From assembly GCA_015501055.1 (NCBI GenBank), contig JADNYV010000158.1, forward strand, positions 1 to 64,000: a stretch of 64,000 nucleotides of DNA. The letters are read 5' to 3'. Position 1 is the stretch's first letter, and each line of letters opens with the position of its first letter. This document shows, piece by piece, positions 1 through 10,448 of the stretch. The stretch is from Mucidula mucida. Lineage: Eukaryota; Basidiomycota; Agaricomycetes; Agaricales; Physalacriaceae. A model generated the notes under the pieces. That model had not been told where the DNA came from and ran no database searches. It saw nothing but the letters and a program-made list of their open reading frames with translations. Made by a program: the position numbers and the translations under genes.

Positions 1-2508
1 TACTTCGAGGCGTCATACGAGTTGTTGGCGGAGACGCGAGTGATGACGAGCTTCTCACGCGACTGCTGGAGGAGCACCTTAGTGTCCTGGACAACGCCTT
101 TAAAACGCGGTCGGGCTATAACAATGTTTATCAATACCACAGTTACTTTTGGTAAGTATGTCGCCTCACATTTACGCAGGAACTCTTCAACGACGTCGGC
201 AGTTTCCTCGTACACTTTATCAAACGTGCCTTTGACTTCCCTCGCGACACGCGGCGCCTCGAGCTTGCTTGTCACATTCTTAATGACCTTGACAAACCCA
301 GCTTCCTTCCTCAAGGAATCGCCATACAGTTTCTGCATGTGCGGACTGCGAAAACAATGCGTCAGCCGCGTTGCTTTTATGCATCAAAGTGCGAGACTTA
401 CTTTTCGACATTTCTCAAGAACCACCAATATCCGAGATGGCGCACGACAGCCACAGCAACCACCAAGCCACTTCCGCTCACAATTCCAAGACCAAACCAT
501 GCAGCGCCACCCATGATCTCGGGATTGTTCAAAAACCTATAGATGCCCGAGTACTCTAGATTCTTTGGGAACTCTTCCATGAAGAAGTCACCGAAGAACC
601 ATCCAAACACGCCGAGCACCTCGTAGCTCTCCATACTCGCCCAGACATGAAGTGACACGGCAAGCGCACCAAGGACGTGTCGCAACAAAGCGTCTCCGAT
701 GAGCCACTGCGTAGGAACCTGGTAGGTCCGGTAGACGAGTCCAAGTAATGAAACATAGGTCATCAAGCTGCTACCGTTATATAGAACCTTCCAGCTCGCG
801 AAGGCTTCCAGGATAGCACCTTTCTCCTCCGTTGCGGGATAGTGGTAGTGCTTCATGTAATGCCGCACCAGAAACTTTGACTCGCTCTGCGCCTGCAAGA
901 GCAAACCAAGTCCGACATTGTGGAACAGACACCATACAAGTGCATGGAAGAAGTGGAAGGGCGCGGATGGAACGAGCAGCGTGAGCATGAGGCTGTACAG
1001 TACGACAAGTACGATGAGCGCGTCGCTCGCCCGAAGAAGATCGAGGTTCTTGAAAATGAGCAGGTCGCTCCGAAAGTATTTGGTGAGCAGATCGTGCTGG
1101 GAGAGTGTAGCCTTCTGACGAGGAGGCGCTTGGGATAGAATCTTGGAAGAGGAAGCACAAGTGGATGTGGATAGGGTCTGTTTGTGGGCCGACGCCTTGA
1201 GCTTGACATTTTCATAGCCAATGATGGTGGTCGTTTCCTCTACCTCTGTCTCGAGCTCCGTTTCCGTGGCAGTCTCGCCATCGGTGACGGCAGGCATATC
1301 TTCTGGCGGTGCGCTGTTCTTTTTCGTCGCAGTCTGAAGAGGTGTGCGTTTGGCGATAGCTTTCTTCTGTCCGTACATTCTTTCGATATCTACACCACGA
1401 TTAGAAATGATATGTGCAGAGGTATTCAACTTACGAGGATTCTCGAAGAGGATCAAGAAAGCGAACTGTGAGGCATGGGTAGCCAAGCTGACGAAAAGTA
1501 CAGCATAGCTGCCGACGATCAAACTCAAACCATAGTAGCCCACATATCCAACCGAATACATGGGGTGGGGCGCGAGTTCAAAGACGCCGTCGAAGATAAG
1601 GTTGCCGCGTTGAAAGAAGACGTCTCCCCAATACCAGCCATAGTCCTTGACCACGTCGTGAGCCTCCTTTTTGACCCAAAAGTTGAAGAGGATAAGGATG
1701 ATGCCAGCGACCCAGCTATAGGTGACTGGTCAGCACGATTTCAGAAACCAGTAGTGGTTGAACACACCGGAACACGTGGATGGGGAACGCGAGACCGGTG
1801 GGCACGCGGAAGCAGGTGAATGCGAAGAGGGTGTACGCGAGAAAGTCACTGGGCCAATTGATTAGCTAAAGACCAACGACATGGGAAAAACACACTTGAC
1901 AAGGACAATGTCTACTGCCTGCCTGAAGAGAAGCCAGGTGTTGTATTCCAAGGGGAGTTCCTGCTGGCTCTAAGCAGATCATCAACGGTGATAAGGCCGT
2001 TCACTCACGTCAAACTCATAATCCTTCCCCATCTTGCCCACAAGCTGATCCCGAATCCACTGGCGTACACGTGGTCGTCTGTCCGCGTCCAGCCAGCCGC
2101 GCCTAGTAATCTCCTTGACCATCCAGCGCTTCTTGCTTTGCTTGGTGAGTACCCAGCCGAGCCCGGCATCGTACGCGGCGCGCCAGAACGCAAAGTAGCA
2201 GAGAAAGAAGATTCGAGCGATTTGGCGGGGCAACACGGCGAAAAGCACAATCTGCGCAGCTAGCAGCGTCAGATTAACCATGTCCAGGTGAGATTTAGGG
2301 TAAGCCGGGTGGAAAAGCGCGGTCAACACGTCGTGAGTCGTCGGCACGCGGAATACTGGGCTTTTCTTAGCTGATAATCGCATGTGAATGGGGGTAACTT
2401 GCCTTCGCCGCTGGGTGTCTTGCCCCACACGACATCCTCGGCGTCGTGTGCAGCATCGGCAGGTGGGTTTTTTGGCGTCGGCTTGCGATGCCTGACATTG
2501 TTGACCAT
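1..2508 (-). CDS. CHO2: Phosphatidylethanolamine N-methyltransferase (CHO2-type), 3' end cut by window
   Basis: Integral membrane (ER) enzyme that methylates phosphatidylethanolamine in the first step toward phosphatidylcholine. The start is taken as the ATG at 2508, in a CCATGG context, giving MVNNVRHRKPTP. Exon 1 ends in EDVVWGKTPSGE and joins VFRVPTTHDVLTALFHPAYP, both typical of the CHO2 N terminus. Downstream come the motif VKDYGWYWGD, the methyltransferase motif APHPMYSVGYVGYYG, FENP-HIERMYGQKK, and a second methyltransferase-like segment around YRFLNNPEIMGG, with several hydrophobic spans. After a further intron near 400-320 the frame continues as MQKLYGDSLRKEAG and runs off the left edge, so the C terminus is missing. 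The first intron (2356-2402) uses GC-AG splice sites. The intron at 1390-1434 is 45 nt and stop-free. No coding break was seen, and the family assignment is firm. Confidence 0.93.
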
Positions 2509-3511
2509 GGTGGCGGGATGGAGGAGGCGTAGGGCGGGGACGGGATTTTCTTCCGCATCTGACGAGCCAATCACAGCCAAACAATTCGGCTTCGGTCCGA
2601 TTATCCCGCGGATATCTCCGGTCTCCTTCCATTACCTGCGCCCCGCTTCAGCAGATTGTACTTGAAAGCCTGAATCGTGTTAGGCCTTAGCCACCTGTCT
2701 GGGTTTTTTGGAGACGATTGTCGTACCACAGGTTTCTTTCCTGTCCCATGGACTGGCAATCGATATCGGTAGGAGAGCAGCTTCCAATGTTTGTTGTAGG
2801 TGGCGGTGGCGGACACAGTATCTCCATACATGCTCATGCGGATATGCTGGACTGGCCTGAATCATGTGCTTCTTGCTGCTTCTACAACCACAATAATGGC
2901 CGCGAGGACTGCGACCTTTCCGTATATTCCTAAGCTCCTCATCAAAGTCTTCGTTTTAGTCCTGAATAGCTTGCAACATCCCCCCATACTCTCGTCACTT
3001 CCTTCATCTCCCAGGTATCTCGCGGCGAGACTTTTCATGTATAGACACGCAAGTCTCTGGTCATACTCTTTGGAAACATGTTCATCATATCTCGTTCCCA
3101 GTAGGTTTACTTGGCTAGCCGGTACTTAAGTGAACAGGATGGAGGAGAGAACGAAATCGTGTCAGACACGTGCCATCAACGCGCTTGCGCCTTCGACGAG
3201 TTTGGGTTAAATGTCGATAATTCAAAATTCCTCAATCGCAAGACTTCCCCTCCGTCGTCTAGCCTTCATTCAAGATCCGAATTTCGCGTCTTCGTGCGGC
3301 CATCATCATGCGAGTCACACATTCCTAGGTGCACGACCTCATGACCGTACAGGCGCAATCGTTGACGCCTGAGCAAACTTTGACAACCCCAGATCCCAAT
3401 CATTGCCGAAAGCAACATCAATCGCTTTGGAGACAAACTTCACCGGTGCCTGGGGATTCCCATAAAGATCTGATACTCATCGAGCTCTTCACCTGCCCAA
3501 CCTCACCCACG
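2509..3511. other. Intergenic, CHO2 promoter side
   Basis: About 1 kb between the divergent CHO2 gene and the first beta-trefoil gene. It should hold both promoters. Short open stretches on both strands lack recognisable domains, and I see no repeat or RNA gene. Confidence 0.5.
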
Positions 3512-4071
3512 ATGGCACCACTCGAAACCGGAACATACTCCATCACCAACGTTGTTTCAAGAACTCTTCCGAGCTGGCGGATGGCAACTACGGCACACCC
3601 GTCACTTGCAACGCTTACACGGACCAGGATTCGTTCAAAGTATGTGCGCCCGTCTCCCACCGAGTGCTGTGCCACTGACGAATATTCAGTGGAACATTAC
3701 CTTGAAACGGAACGCCCACTACCGCCTCGAAAACAAAGGCGCCGCCAACAAAGTCTACAGCGGCGATCAAGCCCAGGTCAATGCGGAGGTTATCGCACGC
3801 CCACAGGACCAGGAGTGGGTTATTGAAGAGACTAATACCGGAACGTACACGTCATGCTCGACTGTGGGCGCTCTCGTGTTGGCTGACCGCATTGACAGGA
3901 TTAGTACTACTTACTAGGACGTTGAATAAATGGAGATTAGACAACGGGGATGCGGATTGTCCTGTAAGTCTTGCTCTGTCGGCTGGTATGACTTACGTAC
4001 ACGAATCGCAGGTAACGTTGAGCGCCAAGAGCGACATCAGGGCACAGTGGACCTTCGCCAGGAGACACTAG
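3512..4071 (+). pseudogene. Beta-trefoil (ricin-B-like lectin / inhibitor) protein, copy A, frameshifted
   Basis: Small beta-trefoil protein of the type found in mushroom fruit bodies (carbohydrate-binding or protease-inhibiting members). Exon 1 starts MAPLETGTYSITNV. The next homologous part, SSELADGNYGTPVT followed by TDQDSFK, lies in another frame, so there is a one-base break near 3551-3560. After a roughly 50-nt intron the frame gives WNITLKRNAHYRLENKGAA and RPQDQEWVIEETNTGTYT. A last exon ends QWTFARRH at 4071. It is a clear paralogue of the gene at 4903 with matching intron positions. Only the frame break argues against function, and a consensus base error would also explain it. The exact subfamily (lectin or I66-type inhibitor) cannot be told by eye. 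Confidence 0.62.
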
Positions 4072-4339
4072 GTCACCTAACGCGATCAATAGTACAGCTC
4101 AATGATGTATCCAGTCCTCTGATAGTAGCACTTCTCAATCTCTCCGTACGTCGAAATAACCAGAGTCCATGATATAAATCACGCCACAATGTGGACATTT
4201 AGGGCAGCAGATATGTGCTCACTGTCTATACCGAGACCTTGACTTATACCCCTTGAAGGCTCTCTGAATTGCGCAAATCATACATTACTAGGGCGGAAGG
4301 ATTTCGAAATAAGTAAGTAACGAGTAGGCATAAACAAGG

Positions 4340-4708
4340 TCAAGCGCCGTCCTTAGGCCAAATCCACCACCACCCTTGAAACTCCCCATTCTGACCCCAC
4401 GTCTCAGCCATCCAATTCGGCGTCATCGTTCTGACCCAGTTCCAAGTGAACCCTTGATTATACGTCTTCTTCGCCTCGACCATCCCCGAAATGTAAACGC
4501 TTCCCAATATATTGAACGCCCCAACCGCATCGATACCGCGGGCACCAAACTGGAGTGGGCCGTAGCCGTTCCATGGGATACGAGCGAGGGTGAAGAACAT
4601 GGGAGGATCGATCCGCGCGCCCGGCATGTGGTACTGGTAGCAGCCCATCCAGGCGTGTCCCTCTGGCGTGATCAATGTGCCTATGACCAAGGAATATGAT
4701 TTCTTCAA
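4340..4708 (-). CDS. Trp-rich hypothetical protein (C-terminal exon)
   Basis: Open frame of about 120-140 codons on the strand opposite the beta-trefoil pair, ending in GWWWIWPKDGA. It is rich in Trp, Gly and aromatic residues (GYGPLQFGARGIDAVGAFN, then TPNWMAETWGQNGEF), which looks like a folded beta-rich protein rather than chance. The left boundary is a TTG rather than ATG, and the frame stays open upstream to about 4760, so the start is probably in an upstream exon I cannot place. I do not recognise the family. Its position between two related genes suggests it is an older resident or part of the local duplication. Confidence 0.4.
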   Translation of the reverse strand: MKKSYSLVIGTLITPEGHAWMGCYQYHMPGARIDPPMFFTLARIPWNGYGPLQFGARGIDAVGAFNILGSVYISGMVEAKKTYNQGFTWNWVRTMTPNWMAETWGQNGEFQGWWWIWPKDGA

Positions 4709-4902
4709 ATGGGGGACGTTCTCTAAGTTTGGAGCCGCGCGATAGGTGCTGCACAGAGATCGTCAAAGCACACCATCGAGCCGGACTTCCATCTTTCCAT
4801 CAGCAAATAGATGTAAATTTCGACGGCCACCCGCAGTCTTTTCCAGGAAAACTACAAAATCGGGCTACTGACGACCTCTTTTCTTCATCGCACAAAGATA
4901 CA

Positions 4903-5552
4903 ATGGCACCCATCGAAACCGGAGTCTACTCTATCACCAACGTCAGCCGTCAGCGAGTCATCGAGCTCACTGATGGCAACTTGGGCACACCCGTTACCCT
5001 TGCGTACTACGCGGACCAGGACTCGTTCAAGGTACGGTCCTTGATTGTCGTTCTACACAAACTAATCGAATTCGACAACAATAGTGGCACATTTCCCAGA
5101 GGGACATTCGCAAAAAGACGTACCGCATCCTGAACCATGGTGCTTTCCGCAAGGTCTACACTGGCGACCAAGCTTGACCCGGCACGCAAGTTACCGCGCG
5201 CGCTCAAGACTAAGAATGGGTCATCGAGGAGACCAACACCGCCGGAACGTACACGTAGGTGCTTCCCTCCTCATTGGGAGCACTGGTATGTAGCGAGCAC
5301 AACGCGCAGGATCAGCACGACAGGAACTGTGTACACCTGGAGGGCCGACTCTGCTGATGACAGCGCTACGGTTTTTTTACCACTGGCGTGTGTGTACTGC
5401 ACTGACCCGCTTTCGATTAGGTTATTCTGGGCGGACAACCGGACACGAACGCGACTTGGACTTTCACCAAGCAGCACTAAACGTGCTCTCTTCCCCGGGC
5501 GTTCGTTCTATAACGGTCTTTGGTTACTCTAACGGCGACATGAAGCTTTGAT
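4903..5552 (+). pseudogene. Beta-trefoil protein, copy B, with two in-frame stops
   Basis: Paralogue of the gene at 3512. Exon 1 reads MAPIETGVYSITNVSRQR, then VIELTDGNLGTPVTLAYYAD and QDSFK. After an intron the frame reads WHISQRDIRKKTYRILNHGA and VYTGDQA, then hits TGA where copy A reads CAG. A second stop (TAA) replaces Gln just before EWVIEETNTAGTYT. The 3' exon shows the conserved ATWTFTKQH-like end near 5480. Copy A has the sense codons at both stops but is frameshifted elsewhere, so the two copies are disabled independently. The encoded protein, if intact, would be a small cytosolic or secreted beta-trefoil without an obvious signal peptide. Confidence 0.6.
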
Positions 5553-5790
5553 TTTCTTTGGCGGAAGCAGTGCTCTGAGAGGCGTAGGGTTTCTTGTTGA
5601 GATTCGTTACGTGTACCAAACGTCTCGTGTTCACCTTTGCTAGGGAGGTTCGTGGAAAACAAGAGGTTGCTTATGTAAACGACAAGATTGTCATCTGTAA
5701 CCATCAAGTCGATCTAGCTGCAACCTTGTTCGTCGATCAGTGAGCAGGCTTACATTCTCATTTATAGTCGATCCTGAGAGTCGTTTAGAT

Positions 5791-7742
5791 ATGCCGTCTA
5801 TTGGCCTTGATCCCTTTGCTTTGATGACATTAGCAATGGATGCACCACGCAACCGCGGGGCGTTCCAAAGGTTTTCCGGCATTCTAACTAGAATCAGTCG
5901 GACAGAGATACCCTCCGATCCACCAGAACCCACTGATGATCCAGATGATTCTCTCAACGCCGCAGTGTCTATATTTGACGCCCTCAACCAGAGCATTCTC
6001 TTTGGTTTTCTCCGAAGTGCGGGTTCGCCTGCAGGAGGTTCCCTCTATTCGGGAGAGGCCAGCGCATTGATTATCAGGATAATGCCTTACTTGACCAACT
6101 GGATAACATACTTCGTCATACACATCATTCTTCCCGGTCGCGAATCCGAATTCTGCCACAACGTCGCTCAAGTTTCCGCCACTCTTCTTGCCGGTTTCTC
6201 TGACGCCGACCGTCATCCGACAGTATACAGAGAAGTTCTGTCCCTTCGGGCACCCAAGGAGCTGCGAACTGAAGAGAATCGCTTCTTCCTTGGCTGCGTC
6301 CTCCCGATATTGCTGTTCCGCGGCAAGTCATCGTCTCCCAGCTCGCGCGAGGAAGTTGTCATGCAATGCTTCAGCGCGCTCGGCTCTCTCCTAAACAAGA
6401 GCCCGCCCAAACTTCCGCCGCAGGCTCTGGAGGTCTATAACGCTCTTAAAACGGAGCCCGAGACCCTTGCAGACCTCTTCCAATCTAGTGTCATCACGCA
6501 TATAGGCCGCCTTCGGGCTTCTAACTTCTATATGGCGCTAGACGAGTTGCAGCAGATCATCAGTACTCTCGCTGTTACTTATCGCGGCGTCTTCGAGTTT
6601 CTCGCAGTAAAACGCATCACTGACCGTCTCGTGCACAACGGGCACGTGCGCTGGACGTGCGAGTTGCTGTGCGCCATAACCGCATCGAAGCGACTCCGTC
6701 ATATTATTCAGTCTTCCGACGTCAGCAAGCTCGCTAGGCGTGGACTATTAAGAATTAGCAACACCTGCGTCATGATGGCTTATCAGCACCTCGACCGCCT
6801 GATCCTCATATTTGGGCATATCGCGCAGCAAGTGTACAAAGGCAGCGCTGTGTTGAGCATCGTGCGGATGCAGCACCTGATGAGTCAAGCGCACCCAGAA
6901 CTCATCAACACGATGAATAGGAACGTATCGGTGGACACAACGGCGGGATTTTTGAAGCACGCATCGCCATACCTCACGTACCACTCTATCTTGAAGTACG
7001 CCATTCAAGCGGATCGTCGGATGAAACGCTTTCTTACACCCGAACTCTTGGCCTCACCCTCCTGGAAAATATACGAGAATCAGCTCAAGGAGATGACAGC
7101 GCTATACAAGCTGTATCAGGATTATCCAGTGCCTATATGCGATTGGGCTGAGGTTAGTCTGTGCACCCGTCGCCGTATCTTTTCTCATCTGGTTCATAGT
7201 GTCCAAATTTACGGAGCACCGAAAACCATCCTCTACGCATTTGCTCTGGCTGCGAATTGTACTGTTACTGCTCCGAAGAGTGCCAGAAACGCGCTTGGGA
7301 AGCGCGTCATCGGGAGATATGTCCCAGTTATCAGGAAGCACGACGATGTTGGTACTCATTCCTCTACTTGTATTCTTGAATTTTTACGACTGGCATAGTG
7401 AACATGTGCCAAGCTACCAGCTCGCGCGATGCCCTTTTCTTCAGCTATATCACGCGAGAAGTGATGCGCGCTTACCTGAACTCCGACCAGTCTCTTGTCC
7501 GTCACATGGACTTCAGGCAATGCCCGCCTCTTGTCGAACTGCGGCCCGTAAGGGCGTACAAGACAGGAGAAGACGCGTCGGAGTATGACCGTATTAAAGA
7601 AGGTCCAAATAATCAAGGTGTTCCCATGGTGTCTATCATGCCCATGGGAGAGAAGTACATCAAAAGATCGGGGAGATACGATACCTTTGACGTGACCTAC
7701 AGAGGAGGAATTACTTACAATCCGTTGACTTCTTGTGATTGA
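5791..7742 (+). CDS. MYND-type zinc-finger protein
   Basis: Three-exon gene: exon 1 5791-7152, exon 2 7200-7347, exon 3 7399-7742 (introns GTTAGT...TAG and GTTGGT...TAG). The joined length is 1,854 nt, or 617 codons plus stop. The ATG at 5791 (MPSIGLDPFALM) is the first ATG in the frame. The N-terminal 450 residues are helical and repeat-like, without a named domain. Splicing into exon 2 gives a canonical MYND finger, CSGCELYCYCSEECQK then RAWEARHREIC, with all seven Cys and the His of the C6HC pattern. The C-terminal exon holds the MYND-associated tail found in many Agaricomycete proteins. MYND fingers mediate protein-protein contacts, and the cellular role here is unknown. No frame break was found. 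Confidence 0.85.
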
Positions 7743-8947
7743 TAGAGTGGAATACGACAATGTAGCTATATGATTCAGCATATCCAAACCATTTCCCTTA
7801 CCCGTACATACATCGTCACGCATATCAATGGCATCTTTGAACATGAAACCGAGTTCCCTCACGACTTGGCGATAATCGGTTGCAAGTCGGTTGTCTGAAG
7901 GATCCCGTGTCTCTCTCATCGAGGAGATTTTTGCGCTATATCGAGTATTACACCATCCTTAAATTCGTCGAGGTTATGTTCATAGCTCGAATCCACTCAA
8001 AGCAATCCGCCCCTCAATCGCATCTCCCCTTTACTGTATCGGCCGGTGCTAACATTATACGTTCAAATCGAGTTCTCACTCTCTGACTGCTCCCACCGAA
8101 TGGAAGCTCCAAGATTTCAGGGTAAAACATTTGATTATCGCTCCCAAACATATTGCAAGAACAAGAACAGATTCTGCCCTTCACTTCTGTCGATTTCTAG
8201 TTACGTATCTTGGACAAGCTGGTTTCTTCTGTTCAGAAGCTGAAGACATCAATTCATGGAGGGGCGAGTCATTCGCGAATGTCCGACAGATAAGAGCATC
8301 AGCAAGACTGAGGCTCTGACGTTCCATGTAGCCCATCTGGAAGCTTATTACTATTGTTTATTCGGCTAAATAACAACATGTCCGGAAAGGTGCAATAGGC
8401 ACGAGATAGCTGGACCGGGTCAAGTGATGTGATCGGAAAGCCTTTGACAAAGTCAGGAAAAGAGTCTGGTCAGAACCCGAGCTCAGAACGGGCAGGCAAT
8501 ACGCACTCAAGGAACAGAGCAGGAAGTTGAGGCTTGATACCACATTACTCAGTATAGCCATGCGCCCTTTCCCGCAATGTCGGCGAGGCTGATGGCGAAA
8601 GCGTCGGGACTGGCGAAGGACGCGCCGTTAGTGATCCGAGCGTCGTGCCTGCTGGTGTCAAGCAGTATACCTCTGCAACTGCTTGTTGTGATCGACGTGG
8701 TTCGAACGCGCTGCTTTAAGCTCAACAGCTTCCAGCATACCTAATTCTGAAGGCGACTAAGCTAGGCTCTCCAGATAATGCGGGCCTTGATAGCGCGAAG
8801 CGAAGTCCACATGTCAATGTCATGTGGCCGTAGGGTCGCCTAAATAAACCTTGAGGCACGTGAAAACACGTCCCCATATGGCACAAGGCCAACACGGATA
8901 TAACTTCAACTTGACGCTCAACCACAACCACAATCACAACATCATCC
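7743..8947. other. Intergenic; upstream arm of a duplicated unit
   Basis: From about 8040 this stretch matches about 18980-19745 (shared text such as CAAGATTTCAGGGT, GCTCTGACGTTCCATG, CCGGAAAGGTG and GAGCGTCGTG). This copy carries roughly 140 extra bases near 8480-8620. It has no convincing ORF and probably acts as the conserved 5' flank of the Mug135-like gene. Confidence 0.6.
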
Positions 8948-9941
8948 ATGGCCGCTGCTCCGCCTCCGTCGAATCCTATCACACTTCTCATTCAAGGGCC
9001 TACATACCGCTACGGTGGACTGGTCCGCCCACTCCCTCCCCAATTACCGTCTACAACAGAGGACATCATTGAGGCTACTCGACTCTCTACGAGAGCGGGT
9101 GAGAGGCATAGAAAGTCATTACTCATTGGCGATAGCAGCCGTTCTCATTTTTTCTCACAGGAGGAGCCTATGGACCTGGCTCACCCTTGTTCGTAAATGA
9201 CAATGCTTTCGCTGCATGTCTACAATACCAGCATGCCGTTACAGGACAGTCTCTAGTGCTTGCCGGAGCTCGTGCGTTGACAGCCTCTCCGATTTGTTTT
9301 GGTCTGACATCTCTGCGTAGCTCCTTGGTTCCAAGCGTGGAATGCTCAAAGTTTCCAACCACTTGTTGGTAATCTTACCACGCTACAAGCCGATGTTACC
9401 ACACTACAAGGCGACGTCACCGCACTACAAGGCGACGTCGCCGCACTACGAGGTGTACCAGCCGATATCACTGCATTGCGAGCCGATGTTACCGCACTGC
9501 GAGCCGATGTCACCACAGTCAAAGACAACCTTAATACACTTACTATCCGGGATGCTCGAGTATGTTGTCTTCACAATACACCTCTTGCCACTATTCACCG
9601 GAGCCATTCAGTCTCGAAACTCGAAACATTTACTTGACGACAATGAACCTTTCTACGAGGTCCCATTCTCTGATGGGCGTAGCCCGTGGGGACTGGTTGT
9701 CCATGTGCCCAACACCGTATGTCATTCAGCACAGTCAGTCCAAGCGAGATATCTCATTCCGTCATAGGGAAATGTCACGCTTCCTCGTCTCGACAATCTG
9801 GCTGCCGTCCAAGGACTCAGTCTAGCCGAGTCTCATGGTTATTTTGCGGGATACTTCCCGACGCACCCAGTCATCACTGGACCGCACACATTAACTCGTC
9901 AGAGAACTATGATTGCATCTGCCATTGGACGTATTCTCTAG
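8948..9941 (+). CDS. Mug135-like coiled-coil protein, copy A
   Basis: Five-exon gene that splices cleanly: 8948-9098, 9161-9271, 9321-9559, 9612-9716, 9768-9941, total 780 nt, 259 codons plus stop. It starts MAAAPPPSNPITLL in good context (ATCCATGG). Order: Pro-rich N terminus; conserved FVNDNAFAACLQYQHAV; PWFQAWNAQSFQPLV; a coiled coil of repeated heptads (TTLQADV, TTLQGDV, TALQGDV, TALRADV) coded by a 21-bp DNA repeat; EVPFSDGRSPWGL; and a C-terminal block ending GYFPTHPVITGPHTL and ASAIGRIL. This layout resembles the large Agaricomycete family annotated by its Mug135-like C-terminal domain; the molecular function is unknown. Paralogues lie at 19746 and 21175. The alternative donor at 9112 (after ERHRKS) leaves the wrong phase. 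Confidence 0.68.
9370..9540 (+). repeat. 21-bp tandem repeat encoding coiled-coil heptads
   Basis: About eight degenerate 21-bp units (form GATGTTACCACACTACAAG) inside exon 3 of the Mug135-like gene. Each unit encodes one heptad of the type DVTALQG or DVTALRA. Paralogue B has only about four related heptads, so the array length varies between copies. Confidence 0.75.
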
Positions 9942-10448
9942 ATTTCACCCGTTGTCGACGTGCTTTCGTATTGCTATGAAATTGCTATCATATCAAACTA
10001 TTTATGCTCATTTCAGTCTGTCCATCTAGTCTTGTATCACACTGAATGCAGATGAGGATGTGTTCGGAATATTTTCTTATGCCTGGTGTGCAACATTAGT
10101 AAAGGTAATGGCGACTCGGAATCATACCCACAATGGTTCTCTGACTCATCAACTGCAATGGAGACACTGCTTGTCTATGTCCTCTTGTGCGTGCACGCTG
10201 TCCTGCTGATGCAATGGGTTACGGGCCCAGGAAAGGTCCTCCAAATGCCTACTGCCAGTGCCAAGACTCGCACTCCACAGGCCCCCGTCCAACGAACGCA
10301 ATGACGCGTAGAATCACAACAGCGGATTTAAGTAGTTGCAACCAGTCGAATCACTGGTGGACCGGTATTATCATTTCTCTTCTATGAAATGATGACGAGG
10401 AACACTGAAAACGCTTCAAGGTCGTACGTCTCTTGAGAAGTAATTAGC
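9942..10448. other. Intergenic; 3' flank of duplicated unit, then start of segmental duplication 1
   Basis: 9942-10170 matches 20658-20850 (TTTCGTATTGCT, AAATTGCTATCAT, CAAACTATTTATG), the shared 3' flank of the Mug135-like unit. From about 10303 (CGTAGAATCACAACAGCGG) homology switches to the inverted copy ending near 48736. Confidence 0.6.

Noticed and set aside
777..1221. Alternative minus-strand frames inside CHO2
   Set aside because: They overlap a strongly conserved enzyme region in the wrong frame.
5740..5790. Upstream extension of the MYND gene from GTG 5740
   Set aside because: The codon is GTG. The first ATG (5791) gives a normal start.
7356..7919. 187-codon minus-strand frame
   Set aside because: Antisense to exon 3 of the MYND gene, which splices correctly on the plus strand.
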